Source: an archaeon
GTDB taxonomy: Archaea; Nanobdellota; Nanobdellia; Woesearchaeales; GW2011-AR9
DNA length: 64,000 nt
Direction: 5' to 3'
NCBI GenBank assembly: GCA_018696395.1
Contig: JABHQR010000001.1
Location: forward strand, 28,247-92,246
A program made the translations under genes and the position numbers. Shown piece by piece: positions 53,380-60,685 of the stretch. The notes beneath the pieces are model-generated. The model saw nothing but the letters and a program-made list of their open reading frames with translations, was not told the DNA's origin and did no database searches. Numbering within the stretch: position 1 is the stretch's first letter; each line of letters starts with the position of its first letter.

Positions 53380-54200
53380 AAAATAAGAAAATAATTATCT
53401 TTTTAATTTCAATTGTTGCATTACTAACTTTTTTCTTTTTAACAAAAAACTTATCAGTTAACGTATTAGAGAATTTAGGATTACGTCTTCCACTACCTTT
53501 ATTTACATTTATAATAGCATTAATTGATGGATTTAACCCTTGCAACTTATTTGTTTTAACATTATTATTAAGTTTAATGTTAACAGAATCTCATTCAAGA
53601 AAAAAAATATATTTAGTAGGATTTAGTTTTATCATGGTAATTTACTTATTTTATTTCCTTTTTATGGCAACATGGCTTAATATTTTCAAGTATATTGGAT
53701 TTATAGACCCATTAAGGATAGGAATTGCTATAATTGCTATAACTGCTGGAATTATTAATTGTAAAGAATTATTCTATTACAGAAAAGGGATTACTTTAAT
53801 GGTTCAAGATAAACATGTTGGACCATTAAAAAGAAAAATCCAACATGTTGCAAAATTAATTAATAAAGGTTCTACACTTACTCTTATTGGAGCTTCAATA
53901 GTTTTAGCAATTTTTGCATCATTAGTAGAATTACCCTGTACTGCTGGCTTTCCAATTATTTATGCTGGTGTATTAACAGGAGTAATTCTAGAGAACAGTT
54001 TATTTTATTATCTTTATTTAGCATTATATAATTTAATTTATGTATTGCCATTAATAATAATCATTAGTTTACTTGGCTACATATTTCATGGTAAGCAAAT
54101 TAGTAAGAGAACAATGTCTTTAATAAAATATGTTGGTGGATTTATAATGTTGTTATTAGGAATAGTATTACTAATTAATCCTGGTTTGTTAGGTGTTTAA
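53376..54200 (+). CDS. CcdA/DsbD-like membrane electron transfer protein
   Basis: 274 residues with eight or so hydrophobic segments. The two conserved Cys motifs of the CcdA/DsbD membrane core are present: DGFNPCNLF near residue 48-56 and VELPCTAGF near 185-193. Such proteins pass electrons from cytoplasmic thioredoxin to exported thiol proteins, and here the CGHC lipoprotein encoded just upstream (4-bp overlap) is the obvious acceptor. An inter-helix cytoplasmic loop is basic (KRKIQHVAK). It is followed by 0 bp and the PSD-like gene. It is part of the 52.9-54.9 kb redox unit. Confidence 0.82.
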   Translation: MKNKKIIIFLISIVALLTFFFLTKNLSVNVLENLGLRLPLPLFTFIIALIDGFNPCNLFVLTLLLSLMLTESHSRKKIYLVGFSFIMVIYLFYFLFMATWLNIFKYIGFIDPLRIGIAIIAITAGIINCKELFYYRKGITLMVQDKHVGPLKRKIQHVAKLINKGSTLTLIGASIVLAIFASLVELPCTAGFPIIYAGVLTGVILENSLFYYLYLALYNLIYVLPLIIIISLLGYIFHGKQISKRTMSLIKYVGGFIMLLLGIVLLINPGLLGV

Positions 54201-54854
54201 ATGAAAATTTCAACTGCTAATACACTTTTAGGAAAATTATGTGATATTACCAGAATTAACCAAAAATTTCACCAATATCAACCAGTAATAATTGAATCAA
54301 GAGATAATCAAATTGTTAGCCCAGTGGAAGCAACAGTAAATCATATTGGAGATATTTCAGAAGAAGGAGTCTTATTAACAAAACGAAATAAAATAGTAAA
54401 ATTATATGATTTAATTGGACAATATGCAAAAAATTTTTATGGATGTAAATATCTAAATTTATATCTAAGTCCTTTAAATCTACATTTTTGGGTAACTCCT
54501 ACCGAAGGAAAATTTATTCATATAGTAAAAAATGAAGGAAAATCTAAATGGCCAGTATTTATTGGTCTTGAAGATTTAATTGGTATTGAAATGTTTAGTA
54601 AAGCTGTAATTCAAAATTCTTCTATTGGAATGATATATCAAACTGGTGAGTATGATATTGCCATGGTAGCAGTTGGATCACTTAATGTTAACAGAATACA
54701 TGTTGACTGTGAAATTGGAAAACAATACGAGAGAGGAGTTCCTTGTGGGTATTTTAGTTTAGGATCAAGTATGTTATTATGTTTCCCACGAGATTTAAAA
54801 CCGATGGTACATGAAGGTAAAAAAGTTAGAATAGGGCAAGCAATATTAAGTTAA
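54201..54854 (+). CDS. Phosphatidylserine decarboxylase-like pyruvoyl enzyme
   Basis: 217 residues, similar to short archaeal-type Psd proteins. Features: SPVEATVNHIG near 34-44, YLSPLNLHFWVTPTEG near 91-106, AVGSLNVNRIHV near 157, and CGYFSLGSSMLLCFP near 182-196. The GS within LGSS is the usual self-cleavage site that forms the pyruvoyl group. The enzyme would decarboxylate phosphatidylserine-type lipids to the ethanolamine form. It starts directly at the stop of the CcdA-like gene, so they are co-transcribed, although a metabolic link with the redox genes is unclear. Archaeal phospholipid analogues are the expected substrate. Confidence 0.7.
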   Translation: MKISTANTLLGKLCDITRINQKFHQYQPVIIESRDNQIVSPVEATVNHIGDISEEGVLLTKRNKIVKLYDLIGQYAKNFYGCKYLNLYLSPLNLHFWVTPTEGKFIHIVKNEGKSKWPVFIGLEDLIGIEMFSKAVIQNSSIGMIYQTGEYDIAMVAVGSLNVNRIHVDCEIGKQYERGVPCGYFSLGSSMLLCFPRDLKPMVHEGKKVRIGQAILS

Positions 54855-54887
54855 TTTTTCGAAGTACATAGAAAAGTTTATAAATCT

Positions 54888-54905
54888 TTATGCATCATTA
54901 TGCAT
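54888..54905 (+). promoter_or_regulatory. Direct repeat TTATGCAT at one-turn spacing over the DUF134 gene start
   Basis: Two copies of TTATGCAT (54888-54895 and 54898-54905) are spaced exactly 10 bp apart and cover the predicted start of transcription and the ATG at 54907, just after a TTTATAAAT box (54877-54885). This is the position of an autorepressor operator for the DNA-binding DUF134 protein itself (inference). Confidence 0.5.
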
Positions 54906-54906
54906 A

Positions 54907-55422
54907 ATGGCGAGACCAAGAAAAATTAAAAAAATTGGATTTCAACCAGAAATTACTTACTTTAAACCAAGAGCAATCCCATTAAATCAACTAATTGAAG
55001 TTGAATTAACTTTTGATGAATTAGAAGCATTAAGGTTATCAAATATCAAAAAGCTATCTCAAACAGATGCTGCAAAAAAAATGAAAATTCATCAATCTAC
55101 ATTTCAAAGGACATTAACAAGAGCAAGAGAAAAAGTGACTGATGCTTTAGTTAATGGAAAGGCAATAAAAATTCATGGGGGTGAATATAAAATGCCAGGA
55201 GGAGATGGTACAGGGCCAATTAAGTTTGGTCGTGGTGCAGGAAGAAATTTTGGAAAAAGTAGAGGTATATTTGGTCAAGGAAGAATGGGTGGCCCATTTT
55301 CAGCAGGACCTAATGGAGTTTGTGTCTGTCCAAAATGTAATTTTGAACAAAGACATAATATTGCTCAACCTTGTAATAAAATTAAATGTCCTAAATGTGG
55401 AGTAGAAATGGTAAGAAAATAA
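54907..55422 (+). CDS. DUF134-family DNA-binding protein with C-terminal zinc ribbon
   Basis: 171 residues. The N-terminus MARPRKIKKIGFQP and FDELEALRLSN are the DUF134 signature; a sigma-70-type helix-turn-helix (LSQTDAAKKMKIHQSTFQRTL, about 55-75) follows. A Gly-rich linker leads to a zinc ribbon with CPKC pairs near 137-140 and 160-163. It is probably the regulator of the operon that follows, and binds the direct repeat at its own start. The gene is followed after 2 bp by the NifX-like gene, so it is the first gene of a seven-gene unit that runs to 59383. Confidence 0.82.
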   Translation: MARPRKIKKIGFQPEITYFKPRAIPLNQLIEVELTFDELEALRLSNIKKLSQTDAAKKMKIHQSTFQRTLTRAREKVTDALVNGKAIKIHGGEYKMPGGDGTGPIKFGRGAGRNFGKSRGIFGQGRMGGPFSAGPNGVCVCPKCNFEQRHNIAQPCNKIKCPKCGVEMVRK

Positions 55423-55424
55423 AA

Positions 55425-56162
55425 ATGGAAATAGCAATAAGTACAAATGGAAACAGTTTAGATTCTTTAGTTGATCAAAGATTTGGAAGATGTAATTATT
55501 TTTTAGTTATTGAACTTTTAAATCAGGAAATAATTAATTTTAAAGCAGTTGAAAATGAAGGTGCAAAACAAGGTCATGGGGCAGGGATTAAAGCAGCTCA
55601 ACAAATTAATAAATTAAATGTAAATTTTTTAATTACTGGAAATTTAGGCCCAAATGCAGCAAATGTTTTAAATCAGTCAGAGATAAAAGTATATCAGGGG
55701 ACAGGTAACATCAGAGAAGTTATTGAAAAATTTAATAACAATGAATTAAAAGAAATTTCTCAAACAGTTGAAGGACATTCTAATACAGAAACTATTAAAG
55801 AGAAATCAGATGAAAGAATTTTTTTCCCATTAATTAATGATAAAGGAATAGATTCTGATATTTCAACTCATTTTGGTCATGCACCTTATTTTGGTGTATA
55901 TGATAAAGTAAAAAATGAACTTAAAATAATTGAAATGAAATTAGACCATACAAATTCGACTAAATCACCAGTTGATCAAATCATAGAAACTGTTAATCCA
56001 ACAACTATTTTTGCATTAGGGATTGGAGCAAGAGCAATTCAATTATTTAATGAAAAAGGTATTTCAATTAAAACAGGGAACTTTAAAATTGTTAAAGAAG
56101 TTATTGAAAATTGGGATAAATTAGATTCACAAATTAAAAGTTGTGCTTATGGTCATAATTAA
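55425..56162 (+). CDS. Double NifX/NafY-type Fe-Mo-cofactor-binding-like protein
   Basis: 245 residues from the ATG at 55425. Two copies of the dinitrogenase cofactor-biosynthesis fold: domain 1 (about 1-115) with DQRFGRCNYFLVIE and GAGIKAAQQ, domain 2 (about 128-240) with STHFGHAPYFGVYD and ALGIGARAIQL. Stand-alone proteins of this family (COG1433) bind metal clusters but are found in cells without nitrogenase. No nif genes are in the window. It lies between DUF134 and a membrane protein and is followed by the ferredoxin-MinD ATPases, so a cluster-carrier role is plausible (inference). Cys are few: only Cys17 and one near the end. Confidence 0.82.
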   Translation: MEIAISTNGNSLDSLVDQRFGRCNYFLVIELLNQEIINFKAVENEGAKQGHGAGIKAAQQINKLNVNFLITGNLGPNAANVLNQSEIKVYQGTGNIREVIEKFNNNELKEISQTVEGHSNTETIKEKSDERIFFPLINDKGIDSDISTHFGHAPYFGVYDKVKNELKIIEMKLDHTNSTKSPVDQIIETVNPTTIFALGIGARAIQLFNEKGISIKTGNFKIVKEVIENWDKLDSQIKSCAYGHN

Positions 56163-56169
56163 CTAAAAA

Positions 56170-56766
56170 ATGAAAAAAAAGATATTCAAGGAATTAAATA
56201 AACATTATCCTTTTACTTTGTTTGGGGCTATTACTGGGGTCATTATTTTAGTATTATTTTATAAAATTCCTTCAGAGATATCTTATGAAATATTTTATAT
56301 TTTACATCCCATTCATGTAGTACTTAGTGCATTAGTTACTGCTTCAATGTACAAAATTTATGCAAAAAAAGTAAATCCTTTTGTTTTAATTATAATTGGT
56401 TATTTTGGTTCAGTTGGCATAGCAACACTTAGTGATTCAGTAATCCCTTATATTGGTGAAATACTGTTAGATCTTCCAAATAGAGGAATCCACATAGGAT
56501 TTATTGAAAAATGGTGGTTAATTAATCCATTAGCTTTTTTAGGCATAGCAATTGCTTATTTTAATCCAACAACTAAATTTCCTCATGCTGGACATGTATT
56601 ACTTAGCATATGGGCATCTTTATTTCATATTATGATTGCATTAGGAACAACATTGAATATAAGCCAAGCTATTTTAATATTTATTTTCCTAGTTATTGCT
56701 GTGTTAATACCTTGTTGTATGAGTGATATTATTTTCCCACTTTTATTTGTAAAGAGGAAATCATGA
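56170..56766 (+). CDS. Polytopic membrane protein of the cluster operon, His-rich
   Basis: 198 residues with about five hydrophobic segments (20-40, 43-60, 70-90, 118-130, 140-190). HPIHVVLSAL (about 46) and FPHAGHVLLSIW (about 136) place His residues within or next to helices, and PCCMSDIIFP near 179 adds a Cys pair, which suggests metal ligation or transport. I do not recognise a named family. It follows the NifX-like gene by 7 bp and overlaps the first MinD-like gene by 4 bp (ATGATG at 56763), so it belongs to the operon and may be the transporter or sensor of the system (inference). Confidence 0.6.
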   Translation: MKKKIFKELNKHYPFTLFGAITGVIILVLFYKIPSEISYEIFYILHPIHVVLSALVTASMYKIYAKKVNPFVLIIIGYFGSVGIATLSDSVIPYIGEILLDLPNRGIHIGFIEKWWLINPLAFLGIAIAYFNPTTKFPHAGHVLLSIWASLFHIMIALGTTLNISQAILIFIFLVIAVLIPCCMSDIIFPLLFVKRKS

Positions 56767-57605
56767 TGGTTAAGATAATTGGAATTACAGGAGGAAAAGG
56801 AGGTACAGGTAAATCTACAGTAGCTACAGCAATTGCACATCAATTATCTAAAAAATATGAGGTATTACTTGTTGATGCTGATGTTGACTGTCCAAATGAT
56901 CATTTAATTTTAAATTTAAAAAGAAATGAATACAAAATAGTTCAACAAAGAATACCAACATGGAATAAAGATAAATGTATAAATTGTGGTTTATGTGGTA
57001 CTGTTTGTAAAACAAATGCCATTGTTAACATTCCAAATAAAAGTCCAATGTTTATTAGTACCCAATGTAATGGGTGTGGTGCTTGTTTTTTTAAATGTCC
57101 AGTTAAAGCAATAAATTGGACAAATAAAGATATTGGAAAAATTTATTTTAATAATCAAGATAAAATTCATCTATTATCTGGAGAACTAAAAGAAAATGAA
57201 CCAGTTTCAGAATTTATTATTAACTCATTGAACGAAATAATTACTAAAATAGTTCAAAATTATGATTATATTATAATTGATACTGCTGCAGGAACTCATT
57301 GCCCAGTGATTGCTGCATTAGAAATGTGTGATGAAGTATTTGCAGTTACTGAACCTACCCCATTAGGAAAACATGATTTAGAAGTAATATTAAATTTATT
57401 AGTTAAGTTAAAAATTAAATCAAATATAATATTAAATCGATCAGACATAGGTGATAAAAAATTTATTGAAGTACTTTCTAAAGATATGAAAATAGATATC
57501 ATTTCTGAAATATCTTATTCAAAAGAAATTGTAAATAATTATGCTAATGGGGTTCCTATTGAAAATAAACAAATCAATGAAATAACTATAAAAATTATAA
57601 AATGA
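56763..57605 (+). CDS. MinD-type P-loop ATPase with inserted 2[4Fe-4S] ferredoxin domain (first copy)
   Basis: 280 residues. Deviant Walker A GGKGGTGKST (10-19) and DADVDCPN, then an inserted ferredoxin domain with CINCGLCGTVC (Cys72, 75, 78, 82) and CNGCGACFFKC (Cys102, 105, 108, 112), each holding one [4Fe-4S] cluster, then the IDTAAGTHCP switch and the TEPTPLGKHD loop. This is the COG1149 family, present in anaerobic archaea and bacteria near NifX-like and DUF134 genes; function undetermined but probably ATP-linked redox or cluster transfer. Its stop overlaps the paralogue's start at 57602. Two adjacent ATGs (56763, 56766) are possible starts. Confidence 0.9.
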   Translation: MMVKIIGITGGKGGTGKSTVATAIAHQLSKKYEVLLVDADVDCPNDHLILNLKRNEYKIVQQRIPTWNKDKCINCGLCGTVCKTNAIVNIPNKSPMFISTQCNGCGACFFKCPVKAINWTNKDIGKIYFNNQDKIHLLSGELKENEPVSEFIINSLNEIITKIVQNYDYIIIDTAAGTHCPVIAALEMCDEVFAVTEPTPLGKHDLEVILNLLVKLKIKSNIILNRSDIGDKKFIEVLSKDMKIDIISEISYSKEIVNNYANGVPIENKQINEITIKIIK

Positions 57606-58492
57606 AAAAAATAACCATCTTATCAGGAAAAGGAGGAGTTGGAAAAAGTAGTATTTTAGCTTCGTTAGCAATTACTATTTCAAAAGAGAAAGATATCATC
57701 TGTGCAGATTGTGATGTAGATGCATCTAACTTAGCATTAGTGTTAGGGGCAGAAAAACAAGAAGAATGGGAAAATTTAACAACAAATAAAGAAGCAGTTT
57801 TTGACTTGACTAAATGTAATTCATGTAAAAAATGTTTTGAAGAATGTTATTTTAAAGCAATTGGCTGGAAAGATGATAAACCATACTTAAAAGATTTTAG
57901 TTGTGAAGGTTGTGGCACTTGTCAAATAGTCTGTCCGCAAAATGCAATATCATTAAAAGAAATAAATAATGCTAAAATTGGTTATTCTAATACAAGATAT
58001 AATTTTAAAGTAGTATCTGGTCAATTAAATGTTGGAAGTTCAGGTTCAGGAAAAGTAGTTTTTAAAGTTAGAAAAAAAGCTGAAGAATTATCTAATAATT
58101 GTAATTTGATGTTAATCGATTCAGCCGCTGGGATTGGTTGCCCTGTTATTGCGTCAGTTTCTGGAACTGATCATGCGATTATAATTACTGAACCAACACC
58201 ATCTGGAATCTCAGATATGAAAAGAGCATTCAAGGTAGTTAACCATTTTAAAATTTCTTGCAGTATAATAATTAATAAATGGGATATAAATGAAATTAAT
58301 TCTGGGAAAATTGAAGAGTTTGCTAATTCTAAAAATATTTCTATTATTTCAAAAATACCTTTTGATAAAAAGTTTGCTAAAGCTTTAACTAAAATGATAC
58401 CAATAATCATTCTTGATAAAAATTATGAAAAAATATTTTTAGATATTAAAGAAAAATTGTTTAAAGAGATTTATAAAAATGAGAAAATTTAA
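57602..58492 (+). CDS. MinD-type P-loop ATPase with inserted 2[4Fe-4S] ferredoxin domain (second copy)
   Basis: 296 residues. Walker A GKGGVGKSS (9-17), DCDVDASNLA, then the ferredoxin insertion with CNSCKKCFEEC (Cys72, 75, 78, 82) and CEGCGTCQIVC (Cys101, 104, 107, 111), and the DSAAGIGCPVIA and TEPTPSGISD loops. It is a paralogue of the copy at 56763, with a 4-bp overlap; the two probably form a heterodimer, as in known two-gene versions of this family. It could couple ATP hydrolysis to electron transfer between clusters and the NifX-type carrier (inference). The next gene, a permease half, starts 14 bp inside its end. Confidence 0.9.
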   Translation: MKKITILSGKGGVGKSSILASLAITISKEKDIICADCDVDASNLALVLGAEKQEEWENLTTNKEAVFDLTKCNSCKKCFEECYFKAIGWKDDKPYLKDFSCEGCGTCQIVCPQNAISLKEINNAKIGYSNTRYNFKVVSGQLNVGSSGSGKVVFKVRKKAEELSNNCNLMLIDSAAGIGCPVIASVSGTDHAIIITEPTPSGISDMKRAFKVVNHFKISCSIIINKWDINEINSGKIEEFANSKNISIISKIPFDKKFAKALTKMIPIIILDKNYEKIFLDIKEKLFKEIYKNEKI

Positions 58493-58898
58493 TGAATCCA
58501 TCATAAAATCATTGAAAGGTTTATGGAATGCTTTCCCTATTTTAATAGGAATAATATTATTAATTTCATTGATAAATGTTTTAATACCAAAATCCACTTA
58601 TTCTTTGATTTTTACTGGTAATTATTTCATGGACTCTTTTGTTGGTGGAATATTAGGTAGTATTTTAGCAGGAAATCCAATTACAAGTTATATTATTGGA
58701 GGAGAATTACTTAATGAAGGAATTAGTTTAATTGCTATTACTGCATTTTTAGTATGTTGGGTTACAGTTGGCTTGATTCAACTTCCAGCAGAAGTAACAA
58801 TACTCGGGAAAAAATTTGCAATCATCAGAAACTTAATTTCATTTATATTTTCAATAGTTATAGCTATAATAACAACCATAGGAGTGAATTTAATTTGA
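58479..58898 (+). CDS. Permease-like protein, N-terminal half (COG0701/DUF318 type)
   Basis: 139 residues with four or five transmembrane helices. SILAGNPITSYIIGGEL (about 61-77) is the signature of the ArsP/DUF318 permease half, with an internal NP pair. The gene is half the usual size of these permeases, and the next gene (58895) encodes the other half, so the two subunits together form one carrier. It overlaps the MinD-like gene by 14 bp. In COG0701 proteins the substrate is an organo-arsenic or metal compound or small solute; here unknown. It belongs to the DUF134 operon. Confidence 0.72.
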   Translation: MRKFNESIIKSLKGLWNAFPILIGIILLISLINVLIPKSTYSLIFTGNYFMDSFVGGILGSILAGNPITSYIIGGELLNEGISLIAITAFLVCWVTVGLIQLPAEVTILGKKFAIIRNLISFIFSIVIAIITTIGVNLI

Positions 58899-59383
58899 AA
58901 AATAAATCTTCTTGGTTATTTTTATTAGGGTTAATTATTATTTATTTCATTACATTAATATTTAAACCGTCTAAATTTTATGAAGCATTAAGTTATTTTT
59001 CAAATATAATGTTAATCATATTCCCCATATTTGTTTTAATTTTAATTTTAATGGTTCTAATAAATTACTTTGTTAAAACAAAAAAAATAATTAAAATTTT
59101 AGGTAAAAATTCAGGGATTAAAGGATATGTTCTTGTTATTATTTCTGGAATTATTTCATCAGGTCCAATATACATGTGGTATCCTTTACTTAAGAATTTA
59201 AATGAAAAAGGTATGAAAAAAGGATTAATTGCAACTTTTCTATATTGTAGAGCAATAAAAATACCATTATTACCTTTGTTAATTTTATATTTCGGATTGC
59301 CTTTTACAATAATATTTAATTTATTAATTATTATTGGAGGGATTGTACAAGGGATAATATTTGATATATTTAAAATTGAATGA
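58895..59383 (+). CDS. Permease-like protein, C-terminal half (COG0701/DUF318 type)
   Basis: 162 residues from a TTG at 58895 that overlaps the previous stop (TTTGA); a longer open frame to 58754 would cross the previous gene and is not plausible. The TTG has GGAG 10 nt upstream. Four to five helices, with ISGIISSGPIYMWYPL and YCRAIKIPLLP in the second half, the counterpart of the permease duplicate. With the gene at 58479 it completes a split permease. TTG start and 4-bp overlap suggest coupled translation at reduced level. Last gene of the DUF134-cluster operon. Confidence 0.7.
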   Translation: MKNKSSWLFLLGLIIIYFITLIFKPSKFYEALSYFSNIMLIIFPIFVLILILMVLINYFVKTKKIIKILGKNSGIKGYVLVIISGIISSGPIYMWYPLLKNLNEKGMKKGLIATFLYCRAIKIPLLPLLILYFGLPFTIIFNLLIIIGGIVQGIIFDIFKIE

Positions 59384-59405
59384 AAATGAACCTCCATTAT
59401 GACTT

Positions 59406-59419
59406 GAAATGCGCATTTC
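59406..59419. repeat. Perfect 14-bp palindrome GAAATGCGCATTTC
   Basis: Lies 22 bp after the permease stop codon and may bind a dimeric regulator or act as a recombination half-site. No second copy is seen in the window. Confidence 0.5.
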
Positions 59420-59456
59420 GTAGAATTATTATTGAGAAAGGAGGTATTTATACTTT

Positions 59457-59475
59457 GTAGGACATTCGTAGGACA
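59457..59475. repeat. Direct repeat GTAGGACA x2, 11-bp period
   Basis: Two exact 8-bp copies (59457-59464 and 59468-59475), with a degenerate third, TTTGGACA, following at about 59478. One-turn periodicity suggests protein binding. Confidence 0.5.
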
Positions 59476-59538
59476 ATTTGGACAAGATTTTTAAACATCT
59501 AAATCATTGTTTTATAAAAGAAAAAGAATTTTTTAGCT

Positions 59539-59572
59539 CCGGCGTAGCTATGAGTAAAGAACGCCGACGCCC
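59539..59572 (+). other. GC-rich hairpin sharing GAACGCCRACGCCC with 51302-51320
   Basis: CGGCGT (59539-59544) and ACGCCG (59560-59565) pair across a 15-nt loop. The 3' half shares the string AGAACGCCGACGCCCC with AGAACGCCAACGCCCG at about 51303-51318, in DNA otherwise nearly free of such GC blocks. A small RNA or a shared regulatory site is possible. Confidence 0.4.
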
Positions 59573-59837
59573 CATTAAAAATAATCAGATTATACATCCT
59601 AAAAACTGGTTAAATAGCTTGTGGTTCAAACAATTAATTCATACTTTTTCTAAATAAGTAATGAATAATTATAAAGATTTTTCATATAATTTATTCTAAT
59701 AAAAATTTCTTTCGAGTTCATATAACAGTAATTATGCGTACTTTTGATTAATATTGTTTGTCCACCAAAGTGGTCTACAAGCTTTATAATCATCTTAGAT
59801 CACAACTATTTCTGTATTTCAAAGAGGAGGTAATACT

Positions 59838-59990
59838 ATGAGATGCGATATGTGTGGCGATAGAATAAAGAAAAAATTGTGTTTAAAATGTTGGAGTTAT
59901 TTACAGAAAATTAATCCAACCAAAAACCCAGAAGAAATTGCTGAAGAGTATACACCATCATCTTTTCCTAAAAAGAGGAAAAGAAAATGA
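59838..59990 (+). CDS. Small zinc-finger protein, 50 residues
   Basis: ATG at 59838 with GAGGAGG 8 nt upstream. Two Cys pairs, CDMC (3-6) and CLKC (15-18), make a zinc knuckle at the N-terminus, then a helix and a basic C-terminus KKRKRK. The product is a small nucleic-acid- or protein-binding adaptor. Its stop overlaps the start of the 77-residue membrane gene (ATGA at 59987-59990), and the next gene is the T4SS-type pilin, so it is the first of a three-gene operon. Its role, whether regulation or pilus assembly, is unknown. Confidence 0.7.
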   Translation: MRCDMCGDRIKKKLCLKCWSYLQKINPTKNPEEIAEEYTPSSFPKKRKRK

Positions 59991-60220
59991 GTATAATTGA
60001 AATTCTTCTGATAACGTTATGTTTTGAATGTGTTACAGTATTCTTTGCTTTACTTGGACTTCTTGTAAAAAGAAAGTTTGAGAAACATAACAAGGTAAAA
60101 CGTTATCATAAACTTATCAAAAAAAAGATGCAAATTTTGGAACAAATACAGTCAAGTGATCCCATGTTTGCATTTCGGCGATTATTTTCTTCTAACAAAT
60201 TTGGAGGTTTGAAAAAATGA
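59987..60220 (+). CDS. Small membrane protein, 77 residues
   Basis: One transmembrane helix near the N-terminus (IIEILLITLCFECVTVFFALLGLLV, about residues 3-27), then a strongly basic, cytoplasmic helix. No recognised family. It overlaps the zinc-finger gene upstream and the pilin gene downstream (each by 4 bp), so all three are translated together. In type IV secretion-like operons, short single-span proteins next to the pilin often serve as assembly factors; this is inferred from position only. Confidence 0.6.
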   Translation: MSIIEILLITLCFECVTVFFALLGLLVKRKFEKHNKVKRYHKLIKKKMQILEQIQSSDPMFAFRRLFSSNKFGGLKK

Positions 60221-60546
60221 AAAAAATACTGTTAAGTTTGTTAATGCTAAGTTTGTTCCTTATGCCCTTAGTATTAGCCGAAATAGATTTCGATACTGAA
60301 CTAAGTGAAGATGAACAAGACCAAGTTGATGCCATCTTAGAACCGGTAATGAAAATTTATGCTACTGTCAAATATACTGCTACTGTTATTGGAGTAATGA
60401 TGTTAGTTTTTGCTGGAGTGTTATTTACTACAGCTGGTGGAGACAATTCTCAGAAAGAAAAAGCTAAACAAATGGCAGCAGGAGTGGTTATTGGTTTGAT
60501 AATTATTTGGGTAGCACCTTTGGTAGTAGAATTCGTATTTTCTTAA
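60217..60546 (+). CDS. T4SS-type pilin (VirB2/TrbC-like)
   Basis: 109 residues. Signal peptide 1-21, acidic linker (DFDTELSEDEQDQVDAI), then two transmembrane helices (about 54-70 and 84-105) joined by a short loop with GGDNSQKEKAKQM, the fold of VirB2/TrbC pilins (Pfam T4SS_pilin, common in DPANN and candidate-phyla bacteria). It would form a conjugative-type pilus or export channel. It is the last gene of the three-gene operon from 59838. No VirB4, VirD4 or relaxase is in the window, so the rest of the apparatus must lie beyond 64 kb or elsewhere. Confidence 0.72.
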   Translation: MKKILLSLLMLSLFLMPLVLAEIDFDTELSEDEQDQVDAILEPVMKIYATVKYTATVIGVMMLVFAGVLFTTAGGDNSQKEKAKQMAAGVVIGLIIIWVAPLVVEFVFS

Positions 60547-60585
60547 TTTTATTTAATTATATGGTTCACTAGGCGAAAACTAGCT

Positions 60586-60622
60586 GAGTCAATAGAATCA
60601 GGGGTAACGTGCCTTCGATGAC
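60586..60622 (+). repeat. MicroORF repeat, copy 1 (degenerate)
   Basis: GAGTCAATAGAATCAGGGGTAACG...GATGAC matches copies 2 and 3 (three mismatches to copy 2 over 37 bp). It lacks the Shine-Dalgarno site and ATG. A GGGTAA/TTACCC pair flanks its 3' half (60601-60637), so it could form a hairpin. It lies 60 bp past the stop of the ClpX-like gene. Confidence 0.75.
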
Positions 60623-60685
60623 AAAATCATTTTACCCTTGCAAACATTAATTTGAAGAGATCCAAGCAGGTATAATTAAAAAATC

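Larger units (their letters stand above)
59384..59837. other. Gene-free interval at a probable accessory-region boundary
   Basis: No ORF. It contains a perfect palindrome GAAATGCGCATTTC (59406-59419), a GGAGGT without a usable start (59441-59446), the direct repeat GTAGGACA at 59457 and 59468, the GC-rich hairpin CGGCGT/ACGCCG (about 59539-59565), the inverted repeat CCAC-CAAA-GTGG (59762-59773), and GCTTTATAAT (59781-59790), the likely TATA box of the next operon. Gene content changes from metabolic to mobile-element-like here. Confidence 0.55.

Noticed and set aside
58754..58894. Upstream extension of the second permease half
   Set aside because: It would lie fully inside the first half gene in another frame, with hydrophilic sequence unlike a transporter; the TTG at 58895 fits better.
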